Of a DNA stretch of 5,304 nucleotides, positions 1 through 5,304 are shown one piece after another. Source of the stretch: Chryseobacterium gleum (GTDB taxonomy: Bacteria; Bacteroidota; Bacteroidia; Flavobacteriales_D; Sanyastnellaceae). Location of the stretch: NCBI GenBank assembly GCA_943330925.2, contig CALQJP020000187.1, forward strand, positions 1 through 5,304. The letters run 5' to 3'. Numbering within the stretch: the first letter of the stretch is position 1; the number at the start of each line of letters is the position of its first letter. A program made the translations under genes and the position numbers. Under the pieces are notes generated by a model. It worked only from the letters and a program-made list of their open reading frames with translations, was not told the DNA's origin and ran no database searches.

Positions 1-1492
1 ATAAGCCGGGAAGTTGCTCGTATTGCCCGGTCGCGTCATTCAGACGAAAATTATCGTAGATGCTTTCGTAGTGTCGAACCGATCCGCGCAGCCCGGCTTC
101 TATTTTCAACTTATCGCTGATTTTATTGGTAAAGTCGGTTTGAGAAGTATAAAGCTGCATTCTTCCGCCACCCGATTGGCGTTGAATGTTCGCTGGTATA
201 TCGGAATATCGGCTTACGTAATCCCCCTGAAACGAGCTTTCTATCAGGTTTACGTTCATGTCGGCAGTAAGCTCGGTGCCTTCTTTGGCAAAGAGGTGTT
301 TGAATAGCAGGCTAGTGCCGTAGTTCTGAAACTTTCTGTTGGTTTCCGAATTACGATCATAACTGCTGCTGCCAATGGTAATGTCGTTGAACAGCGTGTC
401 GGTTTGAGCGTAAATGGTATCGTACGGATTGAACTGACCCTTCGTAATGCTTTGAGAAAGTGTCCAGGTATTGCGGTTGTCGGCAAACCAGTCTAATCCG
501 ATTTTTCCGCTCAGGAAGTAGCCCAGGTTAGTCGAAACCTGACTCTGACTTAGGCTTGTTGTATCGTAAGGCAAATAGGAGATTCGATCGGTTGTGCCGC
601 GGCTGATGCTCTTGCGCTGGTTGTAGTTTCCATTGGCGAAGAAGTTGAACTTCCCCTGACGAAGGTTGATGTCGCCGCCGATGTTGGTGCGTGGGCGACT
701 ATCAGCACCGGCACGAAGGCTACCGTTGTAACCCATGCCTCGGTTGTGCTTCATCACAATGTTTACAATGCCACCTCCGCCGCCACCTGCGTCGTACTTA
801 GCGGAAGGATTGGTGATGATTTCCACTTTCTGAATGGCATCGGCCGGTATTTGGTCGATGGTGAGTGTTGTTGGTCTGCCGTCTATGAAAATCTGAGGAG
901 CACTGTTGCGCATCGATACATTGCCATCCAGATCTACTTGCACAGAGGGAATGTTGCGCAGCACGTCTTCAGCTGTACCTCCGGCATTCATTGGGTTTTT
1001 CTCTACGTCGTAAATGCGTTTGTCGAATTCGATTTTGAAGTCGCTATCTCCGCCGTCGATGACCACTTCCTTCATGGTGCTGCTCACCGCGAGTTTGATG
1101 TTGCCCAAATCCTTCTCGGGCATGCCCATGCCTTGCCCTGGGTTTAGCGTGAAGTTGCTGCGGTGAATCCCATAGCCCACGAAGTTTACCGCAAGCGTCA
1201 TGCTTTCTCCCACCGGGACATTCTCAACGCTGAAGTCGCCATTGGCTGCTGAAATACCTCCGCCAATCAAGGCTGCTTTCGTGCTGTCTTCACCCGCCGC
1301 TACCGCCTTGAATACCTGAACTACCGCATATTCCACAGGCTTCTTGGTGTCGGCATCGATGATTTTCCCATACACCTTTCCGTTCATAGCTTGGCGCGGA
1401 CCGCCGCCTTGCTTGTTACCGCGCGGAGGTTGGGCCTGGGCTTGGACGATGGAACATACAAAGACGAAAATGAAGAATAGGGCTCGGGTCAT
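1..1492 (-). CDS. Outer membrane beta-barrel / TonB-dependent receptor family protein (3' end outside window)
   Basis: The reading frame is open from the ATG at 1492 to the window edge, giving 497 residues without a stop. Residues 1-20 form a signal peptide with a Phe/Val-rich core ending in QAQA, followed by a Gly/Pro/Gln-rich linker. Residues about 37-116 look like a carboxypeptidase-regulatory-like domain (GKVYGKIIDADTKKPVEYA, then GDFSVENVPVG). Residues about 155-250 look like a plug domain: FDKRIYDVEKN, GGTAEDVLRNIPSVQVDLDG, IFIDGRPTTL, VEIITNPSAKYDAG and GIVNIVMK are the family's usual landmarks. The rest, rich in alternating aromatic and polar residues, fits the start of a beta-barrel of the OMP_b-brl_3 type. 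Such proteins are commonly about 800-950 residues, so roughly half is missing here. The role is presumably transport or binding at the outer membrane; the substrate cannot be told. A run of six glycines (residues 236-241) sits where relatives usually have a shorter Gly-rich turn. Start chosen because the signal peptide needs it. Confidence 0.9.
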   Translation of the reverse strand, partial: MTRALFFIFVFVCSIVQAQAQPPRGNKQGGGPRQAMNGKVYGKIIDADTKKPVEYAVVQVFKAVAAGEDSTKAALIGGGISAANGDFSVENVPVGESMTLAVNFVGYGIHRSNFTLNPGQGMGMPEKDLGNIKLAVSSTMKEVVIDGGDSDFKIEFDKRIYDVEKNPMNAGGTAEDVLRNIPSVQVDLDGNVSMRNSAPQIFIDGRPTTLTIDQIPADAIQKVEIITNPSAKYDAGGGGGGIVNIVMKHNRGMGYNGSLRAGADSRPRTNIGGDINLRQGKFNFFANGNYNQRKSISRGTTDRISYLPYDTTSLSQSQVSTNLGYFLSGKIGLDWFADNRNTWTLSQSITKGQFNPYDTIYAQTDTLFNDITIGSSSYDRNSETNRKFQNYGTSLLFKHLFAKEGTELTADMNVNLIESSFQGDYVSRYSDIPANIQRQSGGGRMQLYTSQTDFTNKISDKLKIEAGLRGSVRHYESIYDNFRLNDATGQYEQLPGL

Positions 1493-1498
1493 AGGGCG

Positions 1499-1506
1499 CA
1501 AAGATG
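1499..1506 (-). promoter_or_regulatory. Candidate -7 box for the outer membrane protein gene
   Basis: The minus strand reads CATCTTTG, seven of eight positions of the Bacteroidota consensus TAnnTTTG, ending six bases before the ATG. The nearest upstream TTTG on the minus strand (1522-1519) leaves only 12 bases, shorter than the usual spacing of about 19, so the -33 element is unconvincing. If used, transcription would begin at or very near the start codon, giving an almost leaderless mRNA. This is a motif match only. Confidence 0.35.
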
Positions 1507-1537
1507 CGAAGGGATTGTCAAATCTTCGTATTTGCTA

Positions 1538-1548
1538 CTGTATAACAG
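1538..1548. repeat. Small palindrome CTGT-ATA-ACAG in the divergent intergenic region
   Basis: A perfect 4-base inverted repeat with a 3-base centre lies between the two divergent genes, about 45 bases upstream of the TTG element of the plus-strand promoter. A related imperfect element, CTGCAAACAG, follows at 1602-1611, inside the spacer of that promoter. Antitoxins often bind palindromes at their own promoter, so these could be operator half-sites, but matches this short also occur by chance. Confidence 0.2.
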
Positions 1549-1592
1549 CCGTATTCTATTTCGAGTTCTGAGGTTGCTGATTTTTCATGGTA

Positions 1593-1626
1593 TTGTAAGT
1601 TCTGCAAACAGTACTATCTATATTTG
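1593..1626 (+). promoter_or_regulatory. Promoter candidate (TTG / TATATTTG) for the DUF433 gene
   Basis: TTG at 1593-1595 and TATATTTG at 1619-1626 match the Bacteroidota -33 and -7 elements; the -7 box is a perfect TAnnTTTG. The 23-base spacer is at the long end of what is tolerated. The -7 box ends only four bases before the ATG at 1631, so the transcript should start at or almost at that codon. This argues against the longer upstream reading of the same frame, whose start at 1532 would lie before the promoter. I see no other good box before the secreted repeat protein, so this promoter may drive that gene too. Confidence 0.5.
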
Positions 1627-1630
1627 TTAC

Positions 1631-1873
1631 ATGCACAAAGCGGATGAAATAATTTCAATAGGCCACGATATTTTGGGAAATCAACCGGTTTTCAAAGGAA
1701 CACGGGTTACTATCGAGACTTTGTTTGATTATTTGAAAAGCGAAGGGACTGTAGATCAGTTTGTGGCCGATTTTCCTTCCGTGTCGAAAGAGCAGGCAAT
1801 GGCTGTTATTGAAATTGCAGCTAAGCTCATGTCTTCCAAGAATATTTTCAAGCTTTATGAAACGGCTGCTTGA
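1631..1873 (+). CDS. DUF433 family antitoxin (VapB45-like)
   Basis: An 80-residue protein. It carries the DUF433 signature: ISIGHDILGNQPVFKGTRV at residues 8-26, a helix LFDYLKSEGT, then the second helical segment VDQFVADFPSVSKEQAMAVIEIAAKLM (about 41-67) that forms the winged or helix-turn-helix fold of the family. Members usually sit directly upstream of, and overlap, a DUF5615 PIN-like toxin; they neutralise it and probably bind their own promoter. Here the next frame begins at 1857, inside the last codons, exactly as expected, but that toxin is cut short. The antitoxin is therefore full length yet apparently without a working partner in this locus. The ATG at 1631 was chosen because the DUF433 homology begins there and the TATATTTG box lies just before it. 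The gene and its remnant partner are about 39% G+C, against about 50% in sampled lines of the flanking genes, which suggests acquisition from elsewhere. Confidence 0.85.
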   Translation: MHKADEIISIGHDILGNQPVFKGTRVTIETLFDYLKSEGTVDQFVADFPSVSKEQAMAVIEIAAKLMSSKNIFKLYETAA

Positions 1874-1934
1874 TGAAAATCTTCCGCGAAGAATTTTTTT
1901 CAAACAAGCTTATGATTCGCATGAACTTCTATAG
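1857..1934 (+). pseudogene. Truncated DUF5615 (VapC45-like, PIN-fold) toxin remnant
   Basis: A frame of 25 codons opens with ATG at 1857, overlapping the end of the DUF433 gene by 17 bases, and stops at TAG 1932-1934. It begins MKRLLDENLPRRI, which is the characteristic N-terminus of DUF5615 proteins (M-K-x-L-L-D-E-N-L-P); the aspartate of LLDEN is the first acidic residue expected in the PIN-like active site. A later histidine-glutamate pair (residues 22-23) still resembles the 'HE/HD' that ends this region in relatives. The remaining roughly 80-90 residues of a normal toxin are absent; the sequence after the stop is the signal peptide of the next gene in another frame. The position after a DUF433 antitoxin supports the identification. 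The fragment cannot be an active nuclease. It looks like a deletion product whose 3' boundary is near 1920-1935. Confidence 0.7.
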
Positions 1935-4146
1935 AATTTTAGTTTTAATCATTTGCTCTCAGCAGATTGTTCGGGCTCAATTTACCAGAGTCTCTGATAT
2001 TCCTGTTTCGTCCAATAGCAATCAATTTTCTGACCCCTGGGCCGGTGGACTCAACTCCTGCCAGGTGTCAACGTTCGATGCCAATGTCGACGGTGTGAAG
2101 GACTTGTTTGTGTTTGATCGCAATGGAGGCAAGATTTCCGTTTTTGTGAATGAATCGAGCGTGCCGGGTACATACGACTACCGCTACTCGCAGGAATACA
2201 ACGATGCATTTCCGGTCAATCTGCGCAATTGGGTGTTGTTGCGCGACATGAACTGTGATGGCAAAGAAGATATCTGCGCCAATTCGGGAAGCGGATTCAA
2301 AATCTACCTCAATACGTCAACAACTGAGCTGTCTTTCGACACTACAGTAAACCCCAACATACTGGCGCTCTATGAGTGGGATGGCTCGGCACCGCTTACG
2401 TCGGGCGTGTTTTGCATTTCACCCGATGTGCCTGCTATCGACGACTACGACAACGACGGCGATATGGACATGTGGAGCTGGAATGAGTTCAGTTCGTCGC
2501 TCTATTTCTACAAGAACATGGCGATTGAAAATGGCAACTGCGGTGTTGTTGACTTCAAATGCCGAAACCGCTGCTACGGAATGTTTGGCGAAAGCGTGGA
2601 GAGTTTTGCGCTGCTATTGGGAACTGATTTCGAATGCGATTTCAATGTCATTGACCCACGAGAAGATGAGGGCCCGCAGAGGCACACGGGAGGCACTACA
2701 GCGATGTACGACCTCGACAACAATGGATTAAAGGATTTGATCATTGGCGATGTAAGCGCCAACTCGCTCACAGCAATCATGCTCATTGAATCGAGCACGG
2801 GCCAAGACAGTGCAGCCGTGGTTCACTACGATTTCCCTGCAACCTTTGGCAATGGCTTTCCGGCGGAAATGATCACGTTTCTGGGAAGTTATTTCGTGGA
2901 TGTAAATAACGATGGTGTCCTTGACCTGGTTGTGAGTCCGAATGCAGATACAGACGCCGCCGACCAACGAAGTCTGCTGCTCTATCTCAATGAGGGCTCG
3001 AACGCTGCGCCTTCGTTTGTGCGTATGCAGGATAACTTTCTTCAGAACGGTATGATTGATCTGGGCGCAGGTGCTTATCCTACACTTGGTGATGTGAACG
3101 GCGATGGCCTGGTCGATATGATCGTTTCCAATCGAAAGCGTTTTAACCTGAATGAAACCTATGCATCGCGGTTGCATTATTTCAAGAACGTCGGCACAAG
3201 CATACAACCTGCGTTCGATTTGGCCGATACCAATCTGCTCAATATTCCAGCACTGCAATGGCTCAACATTGCTCCTGCACTGGGCGATCTGGATGGCGAT
3301 GGCGACCGCGATTTGGTAGTGGGTAATTTGGATGGAAACCTGCACCTGTTCAACAATACCTCGCAGGGTTCAACTGTGTCTTTCGAGTTGCAAGCCGGAC
3401 CAATGGCCGACAATTCGGGCGAGGCCATCGATGTGGGGCAGAGTGCCACACCTCAGATTTTTGATGTGGATGAAGACGGCAAGAACGATTTGCTGGTGGG
3501 TTGCTTGAACGGAAGCGTCGTGTACTATCGCAATGTTGGGTCTTTGACTTCGCCCGTTTTTGAGTGGCAAACCGACTCACTTGGCCATGCGGTAGCAACG
3601 AGTATACTGGGTATACAGGGCAAAAGCGTTCCTTGCATGTACCGCAATTCGGATGGTTCGACCCACTTGCTATTGGGAACTGAAACCGGTCCTATGATGC
3701 ACTACAACGGCATCGACGATAACCTGCAAGGAATATTTGAATTGGTATCTGCCGACTTTGAGCACATACGCGAAGGAGCCCGCACAGCGCCCGCCTCAGC
3801 CGATTTGGATAACGACGGGCTGAATGATTTGATCATCGGAAACACCGGAGGCGGATTGGCTGCCTGGATCCATCAGCCGCTGGAGGTTGGGGAAATTAGA
3901 ATAGCCGATGAGATTCGACTATACCCCAATCCGGCTTCGAGTGCAGTGAATATTATATTGCCGAAAGAAGCGAATCTGCCTGTGCAATTGACTCTTTTTG
4001 ATCAGCAGGGCAGGTTGTTGATGCAACAAACCATTTCCTCTTCCCGAAGTGAATTGAATGCGCATGGCTTTAGCTCGGGCTGCTACACGCTGCAATTGGT
4101 ATCGGACCGTTTCGTGGTGAATAAGAGATTGGTGATTGAGCGTTAA
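1921..4146 (+). CDS. Secreted FG-GAP/VCBS repeat protein with T9SS type A sorting domain
   Basis: A 741-residue protein counted from the ATG at 1921. Residues 1-20 form a Sec signal peptide (MNFYR, hydrophobic core, QQIVRAQ). Nine Asp-rich loops of the calcium-binding DxDxDG type recur about every 56-66 residues, starting at residues 53, 109, 175, 264, 327, 391, 456, 515 and 628 (for example DYDNDGDMD, DLDGDGDRD, DLDNDGLND). Most are followed by a hydrophobic LIVG-type strand, as in FG-GAP/VCBS repeats that build a beta-propeller. A tenth, degenerate repeat at 573-580 has lost the leading aspartates. The stretch between repeats 3 and 4 is longer (about 89 residues) and holds four cysteines (207, 214, 218, 239). 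From about residue 664 comes a T9SS type A C-terminal domain (RLYPNPASS, LFDQQGRLL, GCYTLQL, KRLVIER), so export past the outer membrane via T9SS is expected. The molecular function is unknown; adhesion or surface binding is only a guess. The same frame runs back to 1870, but those codons belong to the toxin remnant in another frame; ATG 1912 is an alternative start. Confidence 0.88.
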   Translation: MNFYRILVLIICSQQIVRAQFTRVSDIPVSSNSNQFSDPWAGGLNSCQVSTFDANVDGVKDLFVFDRNGGKISVFVNESSVPGTYDYRYSQEYNDAFPVNLRNWVLLRDMNCDGKEDICANSGSGFKIYLNTSTTELSFDTTVNPNILALYEWDGSAPLTSGVFCISPDVPAIDDYDNDGDMDMWSWNEFSSSLYFYKNMAIENGNCGVVDFKCRNRCYGMFGESVESFALLLGTDFECDFNVIDPREDEGPQRHTGGTTAMYDLDNNGLKDLIIGDVSANSLTAIMLIESSTGQDSAAVVHYDFPATFGNGFPAEMITFLGSYFVDVNNDGVLDLVVSPNADTDAADQRSLLLYLNEGSNAAPSFVRMQDNFLQNGMIDLGAGAYPTLGDVNGDGLVDMIVSNRKRFNLNETYASRLHYFKNVGTSIQPAFDLADTNLLNIPALQWLNIAPALGDLDGDGDRDLVVGNLDGNLHLFNNTSQGSTVSFELQAGPMADNSGEAIDVGQSATPQIFDVDEDGKNDLLVGCLNGSVVYYRNVGSLTSPVFEWQTDSLGHAVATSILGIQGKSVPCMYRNSDGSTHLLLGTETGPMMHYNGIDDNLQGIFELVSADFEHIREGARTAPASADLDNDGLNDLIIGNTGGGLAAWIHQPLEVGEIRIADEIRLYPNPASSAVNIILPKEANLPVQLTLFDQQGRLLMQQTISSSRSELNAHGFSSGCYTLQLVSDRFVVNKRLVIER

Positions 4147-4157
4147 CGAAGATCGAA

Positions 4158-4718
4158 TTACAATTCTGAATCCTGATCCTTTTCATAGCCCTCGTAGTAA
4201 TAGGACTGTTCAATGCCCTTGAATATGATTTCACGGTTTGAAATATCTTCTGTGAGGTGACCTGCTAAAAGTGTTCTTAGCTCCAGGTCGTTGATGGGGC
4301 TTCGCTCCATGGCTTGCAAGTACTGATGCTTGTCGATCTGCTGCCAATCTACCACCTTCTTTAACCTTGTTTTCAGAATCAAGTCGAGCCAGATGCGCAT
4401 GGTTCGGCCATTACCTTCCATGAAGGGGTGGGCGATGTTCATCTCAACATATTTCGCAATGATTTCTTCAAATGTGGTTTCAGGCATGAGTTCAACCTTG
4501 GCCAATGCCTCAGATAAATAGAGCGCAGTTGCAAATCGAAAACCGCCTTTCGAGATGTTGTGTGTCCTGACTTTTCCTGCAAAATCATAAAGCCCTTCGA
4601 AAAGGTACAGATGAATTTGTTGAAGGCCTTTGGTCGTGCCAATCTCAATGGAATCGATATCACCCGAATCGAAAAGCTTGAACGCCTTCTCAATACTTAG
4701 CTTATCGATATTCTTCAT
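4158..4718 (-). CDS. fic: Class III Fic family protein adenylyltransferase
   Basis: A 186-residue protein with the Fic motif HPFMEGNGRTMR at residues 97-108: His97 is the catalytic base, Glu101 the metal ligand, Arg105 and Arg108 the phosphate-binding arginines. KGGFRFA at 57-63 corresponds to the flap that positions the target. Fic enzymes transfer AMP from ATP to hydroxyl side chains. Near the C-terminus, S172-YYY-E176-G matches the inhibitory motif (S/T)xxxE(G/N), and no helix precedes the Fic core, so this is class III, inhibited by its own C-terminal helix. From memory it aligns almost without gaps with the Neisseria meningitidis enzyme NmFic (His107, Ser182, Glu186 there; a constant offset of 10). 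NmFic is controlled by oligomerisation and auto-AMPylation; DNA gyrase is a reported type of target, unproven here. ATG 4718 was chosen because homology begins there; the longer reading from 4772 would overlap the upstream gene. Sampled lines are about 38% G+C between neighbours near 50%, a sign of transfer. The gene lies 28 bases after the upstream stop. Confidence 0.92.
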   Translation of the reverse strand: MKNIDKLSIEKAFKLFDSGDIDSIEIGTTKGLQQIHLYLFEGLYDFAGKVRTHNISKGGFRFATALYLSEALAKVELMPETTFEEIIAKYVEMNIAHPFMEGNGRTMRIWLDLILKTRLKKVVDWQQIDKHQYLQAMERSPINDLELRTLLAGHLTEDISNREIIFKGIEQSYYYEGYEKDQDSEL

Positions 4719-4742
4719 TTGTAGCGGGTGTTTATATGCAAT

Positions 4743-4772
4743 CAAATTAATACACAGGCACAAACTTCCCAA
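4743..4772 (-). promoter_or_regulatory. Candidate promoter for fic inside the end of the upstream gene
   Basis: On the minus strand TTG (4772-4770), a 19-base spacer, and TTAATTTG (4750-4743) match the Bacteroidota TTG/TAnnTTTG pattern with one mismatch in the -7 box and ideal spacing. The box overlaps the stop codon of the upstream gene and ends 24 bases before the fic ATG, leaving room for a short leader of about 15-20 bases. It would let fic be expressed independently of the upstream gene. It is a motif match only. Confidence 0.35.
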
Positions 4773-5304
4773 TCGGATTCAACAGCGGACTGAAATTGTA
4801 GGACTGTGCCATGGCTATTTCGCCGTCTTGGGTTTTCGCCCAGAAGTAATCCAGGTCGAAGGGAATGATGTTGCCGTAGTCGTCTTCGATGGCTTTTTTC
4901 GATGGCTTGAGGTGAAGATCGATGGCGGTGCTCTTGCCGTTGTTGTCGGTTACTTCGAGCGTGTAGGCTGGTGAGGCATTGCGCAGGCTGTCGGTTTGCT
5001 GTTCGCTCAGTTGTGTGTTGAACGACTCGACGTGTATCTTTTTGAACAACAACAGTTGGTCTTTCACAGCGGTGGTATCGAAGCGCGATACTTTCTTTTC
5101 GCTCGCTCCTGCAGCATCGCAACTCCACAACTCTAGTTTGTTGCCTCCGCCAAAACGCACTTCCCAGCTATCGGTAGGTATCATGTGGTTGATCATGCGC
5201 ACCTTGCTAACTTCCAAATGCGGGTACTCGAAAATACCGGTGTAACGCCATTCCATTTCGTTGGTGAAAAAGCGGGTCGAAAGAAAGCCGGTAAAGCCTT
5301 CCAT
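4747..5304 (-). CDS. DUF4340-like protein, C-terminal part (5' end outside window)
   Basis: The frame runs from the window edge to TAA at 4749-4747, giving 185 residues. It begins with a methionine codon exactly at the edge, but I think this is internal: residues 3-20, with GFTGFLSTRFF then EMEWR, resemble the middle of Bacteroidota DUF4340 proteins, which read like 'PGF.GYL..RF....WR' after an N-terminal membrane segment and an earlier domain of some 150 residues. The rest alternates short strands and charged turns (WEVRFGGGNKLELWSC, AYTLEVTDNNG), and the end NPIGKFVPVY resembles the family's C-terminus. No signal peptide or membrane segment is visible in this part. The function of the family is unknown to me beyond a likely envelope location. 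The identification is from remembered family features and is moderate; a generic conserved hypothetical protein is the alternative. Base composition is near 50% G+C, unlike fic just downstream. Confidence 0.6.
   Translation of the reverse strand: MEGFTGFLSTRFFTNEMEWRYTGIFEYPHLEVSKVRMINHMIPTDSWEVRFGGGNKLELWSCDAAGASEKKVSRFDTTAVKDQLLLFKKIHVESFNTQLSEQQTDSLRNASPAYTLEVTDNNGKSTAIDLHLKPSKKAIEDDYGNIIPFDLDYFWAKTQDGEIAMAQSYNFSPLLNPIGKFVPVY

Noticed and set aside
746..1147. A 133-codon plus-strand frame opposite the receptor gene.
   Set aside because: The minus-strand frame encodes clear plug-domain motifs over the same bases; the plus-strand product resembles nothing.
1532..1630. A longer N-terminus for the DUF433 protein, starting at ATG 1532.
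   Set aside because: The added residues have no family similarity and the region contains the promoter motifs; DUF433 homology begins at ATG 1631.
1870..1920. The 17-residue N-terminal extension of the FG-GAP protein.
   Set aside because: These codons encode the toxin remnant in another frame, and a good signal peptide starts only at 1912/1921.
1933..1990. A possible lipoprotein signal (LIIC) in the secreted repeat protein.
   Set aside because: The residue before the cysteine is isoleucine instead of Gly/Ala/Ser, and a standard cleavage site after VRA follows, consistent with a T9SS cargo.
2728..3345. A 205-codon open frame on the minus strand opposite the FG-GAP gene.
   Set aside because: It is a shadow of the repetitive Asp/Gly codons of the plus-strand gene; its translation is rich in Ile/Gln/Cys/His and resembles no family.
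4155..4166. The inverted repeat GAATT-AC-AATTC between the convergent genes as a terminator.
   Set aside because: A five-pair AT-rich stem with a two-base loop would not form a stable hairpin, and there is no T-run.
4719..4772. The 18-residue N-terminal extension of Fic from ATG 4772.
   Set aside because: It overlaps the upstream coding region and the candidate promoter, and the similarity to known Fic proteins starts at ATG 4718.

Overview
The window comes from a member of the Bacteroidota. The signs are a type IX secretion (T9SS) C-terminal sorting domain on a secreted repeat protein, a TonB-dependent-receptor-like outer membrane protein of the carboxypeptidase-regulatory/plug/beta-barrel type, a DUF4340-like protein, and promoter candidates that match the Bacteroidota TTG / TAnnTTTG pattern instead of the usual -35/-10. 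The genus cannot be fixed from the sequence.

Layout. (1) Positions 1-1492, minus strand: the first 497 residues of an outer membrane beta-barrel protein whose C-terminus lies outside the window. (2) Positions 1493-1630: a divergent intergenic region with a -7-like box for the receptor, a good TTG/TATATTTG promoter for the plus strand, and a small palindrome. (3) Positions 1631-1934: an AT-rich (about 39% G+C by hand count) remnant of a toxin-antitoxin pair. It holds an intact DUF433 antitoxin gene and, overlapping its end, the first 25 codons of a DUF5615 (PIN-like, VapC45-type) toxin that stops early. (4) Positions 1921-4146, plus strand: a 741-residue secreted FG-GAP/VCBS repeat protein with a T9SS type A sorting domain. 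Its signal peptide begins inside the toxin remnant. (5) Positions 4158-4718, minus strand, convergent with (4) and only 11 bases away: a class III Fic AMP-transferase with its own C-terminal inhibitory motif, again about 38% G+C between neighbours near 50%. (6) Positions 4747-5304, minus strand: the C-terminal part of a DUF4340-like protein.

The genes do not form one pathway. The receptor and the T9SS cargo are ordinary Bacteroidota cell-surface functions. The two AT-rich islands are mobile-type toxin modules set among them: one decayed (antitoxin kept, toxin truncated), one apparently intact (Fic). I see no clear undescribed system. The most informative observation is the toxin stump, which was read from overlapping frames and which also decides the start of the large secreted protein.
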